Assembly (NCBI GenBank): GCA_910574285.1
Contig: CAJTAL010000005.1
Location: forward strand, 1 to 64,000
Origin: Lachnospiraceae bacterium
GTDB taxonomy: Bacteria; Bacillota; Clostridia; Lachnospirales; Lachnospiraceae
Direction: 5' to 3'
DNA: 64,000 nucleotides
The notes beneath the pieces were generated by a model. That model saw nothing but the letters and a program-made list of their open reading frames with translations, had not been told where the DNA came from and made no database searches. Position 1 is the stretch's first letter. Each line of letters starts with the position of its first letter. Both the position numbers and the translations under genes were made by a program. Shown here in pieces: positions 23,173 to 32,633 of the stretch.

Positions 23173-23795
23173 AACCTGCTCTTCACCTCCAACGGTATTC
23201 CGTATACGACCTCCGTCACCTTGTCCGCCATCTCTGCCAGACGGCAGTTAACTTCCCCCATGGCCTGCTTATAATCCATCATCACAGGAGAGTAGGCAAG
23301 CCCTTCCGAATTGACCTCATTGGTCACGATCACCACGTTACCTGCTGTCTGTCCGACAGCTTCCGCTCCCTTTAATATCTTATTTACCACATCTTCTCTT
23401 CTCTTTATCTGGTCTTCCTCCCCGCCGTTTCTTTGAACCTCCATCCTGCCGTCTGTCTGCTCATGCCCCTGCTTTTCCTGGCATGAATCCGGGAAAAATA
23501 ATTCATTCGATACCAGATTCGAGATACACTCGATCAGCACGGAGACGGCTGTACCGTATCTCTTAAGTTCTCCGGTTATGCTGTCCAGATCCGTATAACA
23601 CTCGATCGTCTCAAACCCCTTGTCCCTTCTCATCCGCCGATGCCGTCTGATCTTCTCCTTCGTCTCGCCGCCGTAAGGAAACATCGTCGCCACATAGATA
23701 AGCCGCTCTGCCCGGTCCCTGCAAAGTTCACACAGCAGATCTTCGGCATACTCTGATTTACCGCTCCCGCTCCCGCCTGTTATAAGATAAAGCAT
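23169..23795 (-). CDS. cobU: adenosylcobinamide kinase / adenosylcobinamide-phosphate guanylyltransferase
   Basis: A 208-residue CobU, which phosphorylates adenosylcobinamide and transfers GMP to it in nucleotide-loop assembly. The P-loop GGSGSGKS (7-14) is perfect, and IRRHRRMRRDKGFETIE carries the histidine that becomes guanylylated. A Gln/Glu/Lys-rich insertion lies at about 105-135. The C-terminal motif, usually NEVGxGIVP with RxFRD, is replaced here by TNEVNSEGLAYSPVMMDYKQ. The canonical form of that motif is instead in the CobU-like domain fused to CbiC directly downstream. The start overlaps the cbiP stop by one base. Confidence 0.9.
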   Translation of the reverse strand: MLYLITGGSGSGKSEYAEDLLCELCRDRAERLIYVATMFPYGGETKEKIRRHRRMRRDKGFETIECYTDLDSITGELKRYGTAVSVLIECISNLVSNELFFPDSCQEKQGHEQTDGRMEVQRNGGEEDQIKRREDVVNKILKGAEAVGQTAGNVVIVTNEVNSEGLAYSPVMMDYKQAMGEVNCRLAEMADKVTEVVYGIPLEVKSRL

Positions 23796-25339
23796 TACTG
23801 ATTCCTTTCCGCCCCGATGATTCTATAGACTGCTTCCATATCAATATTCTCCCGGATGATCTGCGCCAGTTTGTCATACTGTTCCTCCTTATATTCCCGC
23901 ATATCAACCGCTTTCACATGGTCGCCGGCATATCCCTTCTGCCGAAGCAGCGCCCGGACTATCACTTCTGCAACCTTTGCCTGGTCGAAGATCCCATGCA
24001 CATAACAGCCATAGACATGATCGGTGCACATACCGTCTTCCTTCTGTTCCCCCTGCGCCGCGCCGTCTCTCAGCACAAGCAGACCGTCTTCATAACGCCT
24101 CTGATCCTCCTTTGGAACTGTATCCTGCCTCTTGGAGATACCCATATGGATCTCATAGCCTTCTATCTCCACTTGCTCCAGCTCATGAAGAAGCCCTCTT
24201 ACCCTCTGAAAATGTCCTCTGACACGGGTACGCGTCTTCTCCGGAACAAATACGGTCTTCATCGGAAGCAGCCCCATTCCCCTGACGCTTCCCTGCTGCT
24301 CCATACCCTCCGGGTCCTCGATCACTTCTCCTAACATCTGATAGCCTCCGCAGATTCCAAACAGAAGTTTCCCGCCGGCGCTGTGCCTTAAGATCTTCGC
24401 TTCCAGTCCGTTCTGCCTGAGCCACAGTAAGTCCCCGATGGTATTCTTCGTACCGGGCAGGATGACCGCATCCGGATCTCCGAATTCCCCCGCGCTGCTT
24501 ACATAACGAAGCGACACCTCCTCCATCCCATAAAAGGGCGCGAAATCCGTAAAATTAGATATCCGGGGCAGACGGATCACGGCAATATCGATCCTGCCCG
24601 CTCCGTTCTTTCTCCCGAACCGCTCCGTTAAGCTGTCCTCGTCGTCGATATCCAGATAAAAATAAGGAACAACCCCGCAGACCGGAATCCCCGTCCTCTC
24701 CGAGAGCATGTCAAGCCCCGGCCTAAGGATCTCCTTATCTCCCCTGAACTTATTGATAATCGTGCCTTTGATACGCTTTCGCTCCTCTTCCTCAAGGAGC
24801 TCAACCGTTCCCACAATCTGGGCAAATACGCCTCCCCGGTCAATATCCCCCACCAGCAGGACCGGAGCGCCCACCATCCCGGCAAGCCCCATATTCACGA
24901 TATCATTTTCTTTCAGATTGATCTCCGCCGGGCTTCCCGCGCCCTCTATCACGATGATCTCATACCTCTCCTCCAGCTTTCGGTAAGCCTCCATGACTGC
25001 AGGAATATAGTCCCTCTTTTTCTCATAATATTCCGCCGCCGACATAATCCCCGCCACTTCCCCGTTTACAATCACCTGAGAACCGGTATCGTTCGTCGGC
25101 TTCAGCAAGATAGGATTCATAGATACCTCCGGTTCGATACCGGCGGCTTCCGCCTGCATCACCTGCGCCCTTCCCATCTCAAGCCCTTCCTTCGTGATGA
25201 AAGAATTAAGAGCCATATTCTGCGACTTAAAAGGCGCAACCCTATAACCATCCTGCCTGAATACCCGGCACAATCCGCCGACCAGAACACTCTTCCCGGC
25301 ATTGGACATCGTACCCTGGACCATAATCGATTTTGCCAT
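23795..25339 (-). CDS. cbiP: cobyric acid synthase
   Basis: A 514-residue glutamine- and ATP-dependent amidase that amidates four carboxylates (b, d, e, g) of adenosylcobyrinate a,c-diamide. The N-terminal dethiobiotin-synthetase-like ATPase half begins [21 protein letters not shown]. The C-terminal class I glutaminase-like half has the nucleophile in [13 protein letters not shown] and the histidine in [11 protein letters not shown] longer frame starts at 25354, but ATG 25339 has AAGGAG six bases before it. It is 11 nt after the cobD stop and overlaps cobU by one base. Confidence 0.95.
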   Translation of the reverse strand: MAKSIMVQGTMSNAGKSVLVGGLCRVFRQDGYRVAPFKSQNMALNSFITKEGLEMGRAQVMQAEAAGIEPEVSMNPILLKPTNDTGSQVIVNGEVAGIMSAAEYYEKKRDYIPAVMEAYRKLEERYEIIVIEGAGSPAEINLKENDIVNMGLAGMVGAPVLLVGDIDRGGVFAQIVGTVELLEEEERKRIKGTIINKFRGDKEILRPGLDMLSERTGIPVCGVVPYFYLDIDDEDSLTERFGRKNGAGRIDIAVIRLPRISNFTDFAPFYGMEEVSLRYVSSAGEFGDPDAVILPGTKNTIGDLLWLRQNGLEAKILRHSAGGKLLFGICGGYQMLGEVIEDPEGMEQQGSVRGMGLLPMKTVFVPEKTRTRVRGHFQRVRGLLHELEQVEIEGYEIHMGISKRQDTVPKEDQRRYEDGLLVLRDGAAQGEQKEDGMCTDHVYGCYVHGIFDQAKVAEVIVRALLRQKGYAGDHVKAVDMREYKEEQYDKLAQIIRENIDMEAVYRIIGAERNQ

Positions 25340-25350
25340 CTTCTTCTCCT

Positions 25351-26391
25351 TCATATTCCATAAATACGCCTAAGCTCCTCCACTAATCTCTGATTCTCCT
25401 GCCTCTTCTTAACGGCAAACCGGTAGTATCCTTTGCCAAGCCCTTCGTAATTACTGCAATCCCGTATCAATATACCGCATTTCTTTAATTCCTCACAGAG
25501 ATCGAACTCACTCCTTACGAAGATATAATTTGCCGCCGGCGTAAAGTACCTCACACCTATCTCGTCCAACTGCCCGACAAGCCAATTCCGCTCTCTTCGG
25601 ATATACTCTCTCGTCCGGACAGGATGCAGGACGTCCCCTACCGCAGCCGCTCCCGCCTCCTGTGCCACCACGGAGACGCTCCAGGGCTGTCGCATACCCT
25701 CCATCTTCCGTATCAGCCCTGCGTCGCTGCAGATTCCGTATCCCAGGCGAAGTCCCGGCATCGCATACATCTTCGTAAATGCCCTTAAGATAAAGAGATT
25801 CGGATATTCCGCCGCCTTCTGCTGCAGCGTATGCTCCTGCCAGGAATCTAAGAACTCATAGAAACACTCATCCATCACCATACGAATCTGCCTCTTCCTG
25901 CAGCATTCCAGTATCTTTGACAACAATTCCATCCGGATTATATTCCCCACCGGATTCCCCGGAGAACATAAGAAAATCATATCGACGTCCTCCTTAAGAT
26001 ATTCCAGATATGCTTCCCCCAGTTCGAATTCTTCCGATTCCTTAAGAGGATACCAGATGATTTCACAGCCTGCCGCCTGAAGCGCCTGCCTGTATTCCGC
26101 GAATGACGGAGCCAGAAGCACCGCTTTCTTCGGACGTTCCGCCGCCGTAAGGTTAAAGATAAGCTCCGCGCCGCCGTTTCCGAATATGAAGAAATTCTCA
26201 TCCATCTGAAGCGCCTCTGCCAGCACCCTCCTTAAGCATCTGCATCCGGCATCCGGGTACTGCGTCATTCTCTCCACCGCGTTACGCGCCGCCTGTATGA
26301 CAGAGCTGCCCGGCCCCAGCGGGTTGATATTTACCGAGAAATCTATCATCCCCTCATATGTATAGACGTCGCCGCCGTGCTGATATTCCAT
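25351..26391 (-). CDS. cobD: L-threonine-O-3-phosphate decarboxylase (CobD)
   Basis: A 346-residue fold-type I PLP enzyme that decarboxylates threonine phosphate to (R)-1-amino-2-propanol phosphate, the linker of the nucleotide loop. Family marks are [20 protein letters not shown] at the N-terminus, [20 protein letters not shown] and the PLP-lysine segment [16 protein letters not shown]. The nearest relatives are histidinol-phosphate aminotransferases, but context decides. ATG 26391 is preferred over 26418 because AAGGAGG lies upstream and the family begins there. The 37 nt to the cbiB stop hold no signal. Confidence 0.92.
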   Translation of the reverse strand: MEYQHGGDVYTYEGMIDFSVNINPLGPGSSVIQAARNAVERMTQYPDAGCRCLRRVLAEALQMDENFFIFGNGGAELIFNLTAAERPKKAVLLAPSFAEYRQALQAAGCEIIWYPLKESEEFELGEAYLEYLKEDVDMIFLCSPGNPVGNIIRMELLSKILECCRKRQIRMVMDECFYEFLDSWQEHTLQQKAAEYPNLFILRAFTKMYAMPGLRLGYGICSDAGLIRKMEGMRQPWSVSVVAQEAGAAAVGDVLHPVRTREYIRRERNWLVGQLDEIGVRYFTPAANYIFVRSEFDLCEELKKCGILIRDCSNYEGLGKGYYRFAVKKRQENQRLVEELRRIYGI

Positions 26392-26455
26392 CTGTTCTGC
26401 CGCCTCCTTGCCTGACATTGTATCAATCCGTCTTCCATACTAGAATCCGTCTTTT

Positions 26456-27418
26456 TTACAGCCATCCTGTCATCCACCTGATCCCGACCCCCGCCGCCAG
26501 CATGAGTCCCGCCGCCGCATACATCAGCCGGCACGCCGCCGGAATATCTTCTCTGCATATCGGACGGAGCGGATCGCCGATCGTCGGCTTCTCATATAAT
26601 TTTCCAAAATAAAACGCATTCCCCGCCAGTTGTACCCCAAGGGCGCCGGCGCACACTGCTTCCGTCTGCGCCGCGTTGGGGCTTGCATGGTTACGGCGGT
26701 CTCTTCGGTATATCTTCCATGCATTCTTCCCGTCAAATCCGCAGAGGAATGCCGCCGCAATCATAAGAACCGCCGAGATTCTGGCCGGAATAAAGTTGAA
26801 TACATCGTCCATCTTCGCCGCCGCCTTGCCAAAGTAAAGATACCTGTCGTTCTTATAGCCGATCATAGAATCCATCGTATTGACCGCTTTATAGAGAAAC
26901 GCTAAGGGAGCGCCGCCTATCAGCATATAGAACAGAGGCGCGATCACCCCGTCCGACGTATTCTCCGCCACCGTCTCCACGGCCGCCTTAATAACGCCCT
27001 CCTCCGTCAGAGCCTTCGTATCCCTGCCGACAATCATGGATACTGCCTGCCTGGCGCCTGGAAGCGACTCCTCTCTCAGCTTCTCATACACCTTCATGCT
27101 TTCCTTTCTGAGGGAAGTCGCCGCCAATAACTGATAGCACCAGAATACCTCTAAGGCAAACGCCAGGTAAGGATGTATCTTCCCCGCCAGAATCAGAAGC
27201 CCCGCCGCTGCTGCGGTCGTAATCCCGCACACCAGAACCCACAGGACGCCCCCCGCCGTTACAAGAAGACGCGGGTTCCCTCCTGCGGCTTTATAAAGCA
27301 GCTTCTCCAGTTCCGTAATCAGAAATCCGATCCCGCGGACCGGATGATACAGCCCCGCTGGATCTCCCAGGATCAGGTCTGCCAGACACGCCAGTATACA
27401 TATCACTATGATTCTCAT
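26456..27418 (-). CDS. cbiB: adenosylcobinamide-phosphate synthase
   Basis: A 320-residue integral membrane protein with four to five hydrophobic segments. It joins aminopropanol phosphate to adenosylcobyric acid. It has the conserved CLADLILGDPAGLYHPVRGIG opening, SMIVGRDTKALTEEGVIKAAVETVAENTSDG in the central loop and YKAVNTMDSMIGYKNDRY. All are classic CbiB/CobD(Pseudomonas) blocks. The start overlaps the cobC stop region by four bases, consistent with tight operon packing. Confidence 0.95.
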   Translation of the reverse strand: MRIIVICILACLADLILGDPAGLYHPVRGIGFLITELEKLLYKAAGGNPRLLVTAGGVLWVLVCGITTAAAAGLLILAGKIHPYLAFALEVFWCYQLLAATSLRKESMKVYEKLREESLPGARQAVSMIVGRDTKALTEEGVIKAAVETVAENTSDGVIAPLFYMLIGGAPLAFLYKAVNTMDSMIGYKNDRYLYFGKAAAKMDDVFNFIPARISAVLMIAAAFLCGFDGKNAWKIYRRDRRNHASPNAAQTEAVCAGALGVQLAGNAFYFGKLYEKPTIGDPLRPICREDIPAACRLMYAAAGLMLAAGVGIRWMTGWL

Positions 27419-27993
27419 ACTCTCTCTATCTCCGTTATTCTCCGTATCCCTTTACTCCACTCTCTTTCGCAAATCTTCCCCCGGTATGCTTCCCCGTTCT
27501 TAACCTGCCAATGATAGAAGTCTTCCTTCCAAGCCGCGAACCTGTCAAGTATCGCCATGATCGTCCCTCCATGTACGACAAACGCCGCGGATTCATAACC
27601 CTCTTCTATGAATCTGTCTGTCATACGGCAAAATCCTTCCTCACATCTCCGGCAGAAATCATCCCTTCCCTCTCCTTTCGGAAACGGAATCTTCCCTCCC
27701 GACAAGATCCATCTCTGATAATCCGGATCGTCCTTTAATTCTTCATAGTTCTTATTCTCGAACAAACCGAAATCACACTCCCGAAGTTCGTCGCAGACAT
27801 ATCTTCTTACCCCCGGACAGATAATTTCCGCCGTCTCGATGCACCGCCTCAGCGGACTTACGGCGACTGCCTGAACGTCCGGGCTCGGGAAGGAGGCGGT
27901 CTGCCCCGGCAGCAGGGCTTCATCCGTCGTACCGATGTACCGACGCTCTGCATTTCCCCGGGTCATAAAATGCCGGATCAACAAGATTTCCAT
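27415..27993 (-). CDS. cobC: alpha-ribazole phosphatase-like histidine phosphatase
   Basis: A 192-residue branch-1 histidine phosphatase, by context removing the 5'-phosphate from alpha-ribazole phosphate or adenosylcobalamin phosphate. The phospho-acceptor motif reads LLIRHFMTRGN, with Phe in place of the usual Gly after RH. The remaining sites are SPLRRCIETA, ECDFGLFENKNYEEL and VVHGGTIMAI. ATG 27993 has GGGAGG six bases upstream; the frame opens eight codons earlier without a site. It overlaps cobS at its start and cbiB at its end. Confidence 0.88.
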   Translation of the reverse strand: MEILLIRHFMTRGNAERRYIGTTDEALLPGQTASFPSPDVQAVAVSPLRRCIETAEIICPGVRRYVCDELRECDFGLFENKNYEELKDDPDYQRWILSGGKIPFPKGEGRDDFCRRCEEGFCRMTDRFIEEGYESAAFVVHGGTIMAILDRFAAWKEDFYHWQVKNGEAYRGKICEREWSKGIRRITEIERV

Positions 27994-28748
27994 AATAATC
28001 CTCCCGTCACCACACATCCCAGAACCGCCAGTTCACACAACTGGAGGAAATATCCCGCCAGATCTCCGGTGATCCCTCCGAACTTGCGCCAAGACATTAC
28101 CCGATAGTAAAGAAACACTCCCGCCGCGCCGGCCACAGCCATCCCGCCGAACTGCGGCGGCTCCGTCAGCATAACCGCCGCCGGAAGCAGGACAAAGAAT
28201 ATAAGAAGCGCCGCCGCATGAAGACGTCTCGTCCCTTCCTTGAAGGTCCGGGCCAGTCCCTTTTCCGATGCGGAAGGGAACGTAAGAACCGCGAATCCGC
28301 TCAGTCCCCGGGAAAGCACATAACCGCATGCGACGGTGGGGAGCATCCCCTCCGTTACTTCGCTCCACAGTCCCAGACAAGCGGTAAAATAACAGCACGC
28401 ACCGATGACCGCGAACGCGCCCGTATGTGAATCCTTCAGAATCTTGAGTTTCCGCTCTCTGTCCCCATAAGAACTAAGGGCGTCGATCGTGTCTAACAGC
28501 CCGTCCATATGTATCCCGCCGTTGATCATAATCGGAAGCAGCGTCATCACGGCCGCAAAGAGCAGCGTGCCGCAGCCATTTCGCAAAAGGAGCGTCCCGG
28601 CCCCCCATACGCAGCCCCCTGTAACGACCCCGACGATCGGAAAGAAACACATGACATGCCTCGTGTTCTCCTCCGTCCACGGAACCTGCGGTAAAGGAAT
28701 CTTTGAATACATGGACAAAGCGATAATCAGGGATTGTAATATCACCAT
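27978..28748 (-). CDS. cobS: adenosylcobinamide-GDP ribazoletransferase
   Basis: A 256-residue membrane enzyme with about six hydrophobic segments, catalysing the last assembly step of cobalamin. It has FFPIVGVVTGG, the Asp-rich catalytic block GGIHMDGLLDTIDALSSYG with nearby DSHTGAFAVIG, and RGLSGFAVLTFP. All are diagnostic of CobS/CobV. ATG 28748 has GGAGG eight bases upstream. The 33-residue N-terminal extension of the longest frame lies over the end of cobT in another frame and is rejected. It abuts cobT upstream and overlaps cobC by 16 bases. Confidence 0.95.
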   Translation of the reverse strand: MVILQSLIIALSMYSKIPLPQVPWTEENTRHVMCFFPIVGVVTGGCVWGAGTLLLRNGCGTLLFAAVMTLLPIMINGGIHMDGLLDTIDALSSYGDRERKLKILKDSHTGAFAVIGACCYFTACLGLWSEVTEGMLPTVACGYVLSRGLSGFAVLTFPSASEKGLARTFKEGTRRLHAAALLIFFVLLPAAVMLTEPPQFGGMAVAGAAGVFLYYRVMSWRKFGGITGDLAGYFLQLCELAVLGCVVTGGLLWKSC

Positions 28749-28767
28749 TCTTCCATCCTCCGGTATA

Positions 28768-29826
28768 TTATTGCAGTACTTCGTATCTCTCCACACTGAT
28801 ATCTTCGAACGTCCCCATCTCCCTGTATACCTTAAGCGCCATATCAAGCAGCGGCATCAGAGCCACCGCGCCGCTCCCTTCGCCTAAGAACATCCCGCAG
28901 GTCAGGAAGGGCGACAATCCCAGCGCCTCCAATACGGTTCGGCCTCCCGGCTCATTCGACACGTGGGACGGAAGCATATAGTCTCCCGCTTTTTCTGTAA
29001 TACCTGCCGCACACAGCGCAGCCACGGAAGAGATCAGTCCGTCGATCACTACCGGAATCCTATAGATTGCGCCTCCTAAGAATACCCCCGTAAGCCCGGC
29101 TATATCCAATCCTCCGACTTTCGCCAGGACGTCGATCACATCATGCGGATCGGGATTATGTTTCTCAATCGCGTGCCGGATCACGGTTATCTTCTTCTTC
29201 AGCCCCTTTGCATCCAGCCCGGCGCCCTTTCCTGTAATATCCTCCGCCCGTTCGCCCAAAAGAACGCTTGCCACCGCGCTGCTGGTCGTGGTATTCCCGA
29301 TCCCCATCTCGCCGGTGGCAATGATCTCGTACCCTCTCTCCTTCATCCCGGCAGCCATATCTATCCCGATCCGGATCGCCCTCCAGACTTCCTCCTTCGT
29401 CATCGCCGGCTCCTTCGCAAAATTCCTGGTGCCATACGCCACTTTTTGTCTGTCTTTTGTAAGAGCCGGGACATCCACCGCCATTCCGATGTCTACCGGA
29501 AAGATATCTACTCCCGCCTGCCTGCTCATCAGGCAGACGCTCGCCATCCCCTTCGTGAAATTTTCCGCGACAATTGCCGTCACCTCCCGGCCGGTCTGCG
29601 TCACTCCTTCTTCCACTACTCCATTGTCCGCGCACATGATGATCAGCCCTTTTTTATCCAGGCAGTAATCCGGCGTGCCCTTTATCCCGGCAATCTTAAC
29701 GATGGCGTCCTCAAGTTTCCCGAGGCTGAACAACGGCTTTCCCACGGACATCCAATGCTTCCTCGCCTGTTCCATGGCGGACGCGTCCGCCGCTTCTATC
29801 TTCCCGCATATCTCTTTCCTGTACAT
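28768..29826 (-). CDS. cobT: nicotinate-nucleotide--dimethylbenzimidazole phosphoribosyltransferase
   Basis: A 352-residue CobT, which makes alpha-ribazole phosphate from nicotinate mononucleotide and a lower-ligand base. It shows MCADNGVVEEGVTQTGREVT, the phosphate-binding TGEMGIGNTTTSSAV loop near residue 172 and the catalytic-base segment FLGEGSGAVALMPL near 318. The N-terminal LGKLEDAIVKIAGI segment is normal. AAGGA lies just before ATG 29826. No bza or bluB lower-ligand synthesis gene is in the window, so the native base cannot be stated. Confidence 0.96.
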   Translation of the reverse strand: MYRKEICGKIEAADASAMEQARKHWMSVGKPLFSLGKLEDAIVKIAGIKGTPDYCLDKKGLIIMCADNGVVEEGVTQTGREVTAIVAENFTKGMASVCLMSRQAGVDIFPVDIGMAVDVPALTKDRQKVAYGTRNFAKEPAMTKEEVWRAIRIGIDMAAGMKERGYEIIATGEMGIGNTTTSSAVASVLLGERAEDITGKGAGLDAKGLKKKITVIRHAIEKHNPDPHDVIDVLAKVGGLDIAGLTGVFLGGAIYRIPVVIDGLISSVAALCAAGITEKAGDYMLPSHVSNEPGGRTVLEALGLSPFLTCGMFLGEGSGAVALMPLLDMALKVYREMGTFEDISVERYEVLQ

Positions 29827-29829
29827 TCC

Positions 29830-31260
29830 TTACTTCATTCCTTTCCCGATTCTCCATGCGGCATGATATTCCCTCATCCGATCTACGAATCTCTGCGCAA
29901 ACCGCATATTCGAATAATAATGTATATGCGGGAATCCGGCGAATACATTTCCCCGCATGTGAATACAATTCCAGCGAATATCCCGCCCCGGTTTCCCGGC
30001 GGTACAGTCGTCCCCGTTGTTCTGGCTGTCCCAATAATGAAACTCATGGCCCCTTAGCACTTCTCCCTGCTCCAGATATACTCCGTCTCTCTTCCCTTCA
30101 ATCTGAACATATCCAAACCGTACCAGCTTCTCTCTTTGAACCGCATTTCCTTTGATGAGACCTACCATCTCATAGAATTCATGGTCCGGACTTTCCATCG
30201 CTTCATGCAGGTACATGAACCCGCCGCACTCCGCATGGCAGGGAAGTCCTTGCTTAAGCATGGTCCGGATCTCCTTTCGGAGAGAAGTATTCGCCGACAG
30301 CTCTTCGGCGTACAATTCCGGATAACCTCCGCCCAGCAAAAGTCCGCTGATATCAGACGGCAGATGTCTGTCCCTAAGCGGACTGAAAGGCGCCAATTCA
30401 CAGCCCAGTTTTTCCAAAAGCCTGAGATTATCTTTATAATAGAATCCGAAAGCAAGATCCTTTGCAACCGCCAGCCGGAGCTTCCCATGTCCCACACTCT
30501 CCGGCGGCATGACCTGACGCTTCAAAGAAACTTCCCCGGCTATCGATTTCAGAATCGGGCCTCTCCCGGCTATCTTCAGAATCTGTTCCAGGTCCGCCGT
30601 CTCTGACAATATCCTTCCTATCTCTTCAAATACAGACTTCAAATCCTCTGTCTCCTGCGGCGTGACGAGCCCTAGATGCCTGCTTTTCAGCCGGAACGAC
30701 GGATTCTCCGGGACGTATCCCACCACCGGAACCGGATGTCCCATGTCCTTAAGTCCCTGCTCTATCATCTCTTTCATCCTTGGATATACCGCCCCCGATA
30801 CCCGGTTCAACAGGACGCCTGCAATATGACTGTCATCCCGAAATATCAGGAATCCTTTTATGACTGCCAGAACAGACAGTGCGGCCCCCTTCGCGTCCAC
30901 CACCAGAAGTACCGGCGCATCCAGTACCTTCGCCACTTCATAAGAGCTCGCTTTCTCGCTGTCAAGAGCCATCCCGTCGTAATACCCCATCACACCTTCA
31001 ATCACCGTTATATCCGCCCCTGAGGCATGTTCCGCGAAAAGCGCTTTCATAACCTGGGGTTCACAGAAGAACAGATCCAGATTCTCGGATTCGACCCCCA
31101 GTATTTTCCGATGGAACATAGGATCTATATAGTCCGGACCGCACTTTGCCCCGGCAACCTTATACCCCCGGCTCATAAGCGCCTGCATCAGACCGCAGGC
31201 GATCGTAGTCTTTCCGCAGCCGCTCACTGGCGCCGCGATCATAATTCTCGGAATTCTCAT
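29830..31260 (-). CDS. cbiA: cobyrinate a,c-diamide synthase
   Basis: A 476-residue glutamine amidotransferase that amidates the a and c carboxylates of (cobalt-)cobyrinate using ATP. The P-loop-like APVSGCGKTTIACGLMQAL is at residues 9-27. The middle region carries GVMGYYDG and YVPENPSF, and the class I glutaminase half has the nucleophilic cysteine in LPCHAECGGFMYLHEAM. The C-terminal HYYSNMRFAQRFVDR segment closes the family match. It stops three bases before the cobT start. It is 53 nt after cbiET. Confidence 0.96.
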   Translation of the reverse strand: MRIPRIMIAAPVSGCGKTTIACGLMQALMSRGYKVAGAKCGPDYIDPMFHRKILGVESENLDLFFCEPQVMKALFAEHASGADITVIEGVMGYYDGMALDSEKASSYEVAKVLDAPVLLVVDAKGAALSVLAVIKGFLIFRDDSHIAGVLLNRVSGAVYPRMKEMIEQGLKDMGHPVPVVGYVPENPSFRLKSRHLGLVTPQETEDLKSVFEEIGRILSETADLEQILKIAGRGPILKSIAGEVSLKRQVMPPESVGHGKLRLAVAKDLAFGFYYKDNLRLLEKLGCELAPFSPLRDRHLPSDISGLLLGGGYPELYAEELSANTSLRKEIRTMLKQGLPCHAECGGFMYLHEAMESPDHEFYEMVGLIKGNAVQREKLVRFGYVQIEGKRDGVYLEQGEVLRGHEFHYWDSQNNGDDCTAGKPGRDIRWNCIHMRGNVFAGFPHIHYYSNMRFAQRFVDRMREYHAAWRIGKGMK

Positions 31261-31313
31261 AACCTGTCATCCTTTATTCACAAACATATCTCCGGCATCA
31301 GCCCCGTACAGCA

Positions 31314-32633
31314 TTATACGAAAAATCTTGCCGAGACAATATATACAGGATTTTGCCCCGTCATCATGTGATAGTTTCCCCTCTCCTTCGATCTTGCGAT
31401 ACCCGCCTGAATGATCTCCACGTCTGTCAGCAGTCCTTTTTCCTCTGCACTCAGAACTTCTTTGAGTGTCTCCAGCGTGATCACATTCAGGACCACTTTT
31501 GCATTCCGGTTCTTCTCCTTGATATAGTGCAGTATCTCCTGAAGGTTCCCGGAGCTGCCCCCGATGAATACGTGCGTCGGCGGCTCCAGTTTCTCTAATA
31601 TCTCCGGCGCCGTTCCCTCTATCACAAACAACTGATCTACACAGAATCTTCTCTGATTCTGCCGGATCAGCTCTATCCCTTCAGCTTTCTTTTCAATCGC
31701 GTATACCCGGGCTTTCTCATACGAAGCCGCCGCCGTAACGGCAATGGAACCGGTGCCCGCGCCTATATCGTAGAGAACAGATTCCCCGGACAGCCCAAGC
31801 TTCGCCATACTGACGGCGCGAATCTCTTCCTTTGTCATAGGCACATTTCCGCGAATAAACTCCTCGTCTCTGATCTGCCCGCAGAACACCGGCAATGGAG
31901 ACGGATTCTCGGCATACACTACGGAAAGCCCGCTTATATCCTCCGGTCTTATATCCTTCCCGGTACGGCATATAATACTTTCCTCCGGATAAGAGAGGTC
32001 TCTTCCAATCCAAAGTTTAAGCCCCGTCAATCCATATTCTTTCAGTTCCCTGCAGAATTCCTCCGCCTGTCCGATGCCGCCCAGAAGCAAAAATGTCTTC
32101 TGATGTCTCGCAAGTATATGGATATACGGCTGCCTACAACCATGGATACTGATCAGCCTTGCATCCTCCCAGGAAACATGAAGCTTCGCCGCGAAGTATA
32201 CCACACACGAGAGTCCCGGAATCCCCCTGATCTCGTAATCATCCTTCAAAAGTCCGTACAGCTTTTCTGCCCCGCTGTAGAATCCGATATCTCCGGAATA
32301 TAGAACCGCTGCCTTCCGGCATTCCGGATGAGCGGCGATCATCTCCTTGATCTTCTCAGGATGATACTCACAATATACTGCCTTTGCGTCCTGCTTCTCA
32401 TCCCCATCCCTGCGGATTCTTCCCCGCGTTATGTCCTCCCTGCCGACGCCGGCAGCCTCCAGCATCCGCTTTGCCCCGATGATACAATCACTCTCCCGGA
32501 TTGCCTCCCATGCCTCTGCAGACAAGGTTTTCCCGCTTCCCGTCCCGATTCCCACCAGACTTACCTGCCGCTTTGTATCCTGTATGAATCCGTTCACTTC
32601 CTGAAATTCCTGATTATTCCTGCTCTCTGTCAT
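31314..32633 (-). CDS. cbiET: fused cobalt-precorrin-7 C5-methyltransferase / C15-methyltransferase-decarboxylase (CbiE-CbiT)
   Basis: A 439-residue bifunctional protein, as in CobL. Residues 18-215 are CbiE: VSLVGIGTGSGKTLSAEAWE opens the tetrapyrrole methylase fold, with a LYSGDIGFYSGAEKLYGLL block. Residues 245-439 are CbiT: RGNVPMTKEEIRAVSMAKL, the SAM-binding YDIGAGTGSIAVTAAA loop and FIGGSSGNLQEIL. It methylates C5 and C15 and decarboxylates the C12 acetate. The start overlaps cbiH by 20 bases. A start further in frame (before VSLVG) is possible. Confidence 0.95.
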   Translation of the reverse strand: MTESRNNQEFQEVNGFIQDTKRQVSLVGIGTGSGKTLSAEAWEAIRESDCIIGAKRMLEAAGVGREDITRGRIRRDGDEKQDAKAVYCEYHPEKIKEMIAAHPECRKAAVLYSGDIGFYSGAEKLYGLLKDDYEIRGIPGLSCVVYFAAKLHVSWEDARLISIHGCRQPYIHILARHQKTFLLLGGIGQAEEFCRELKEYGLTGLKLWIGRDLSYPEESIICRTGKDIRPEDISGLSVVYAENPSPLPVFCGQIRDEEFIRGNVPMTKEEIRAVSMAKLGLSGESVLYDIGAGTGSIAVTAAASYEKARVYAIEKKAEGIELIRQNQRRFCVDQLFVIEGTAPEILEKLEPPTHVFIGGSSGNLQEILHYIKEKNRNAKVVLNVITLETLKEVLSAEEKGLLTDVEIIQAGIARSKERGNYHMMTGQNPVYIVSARFFV

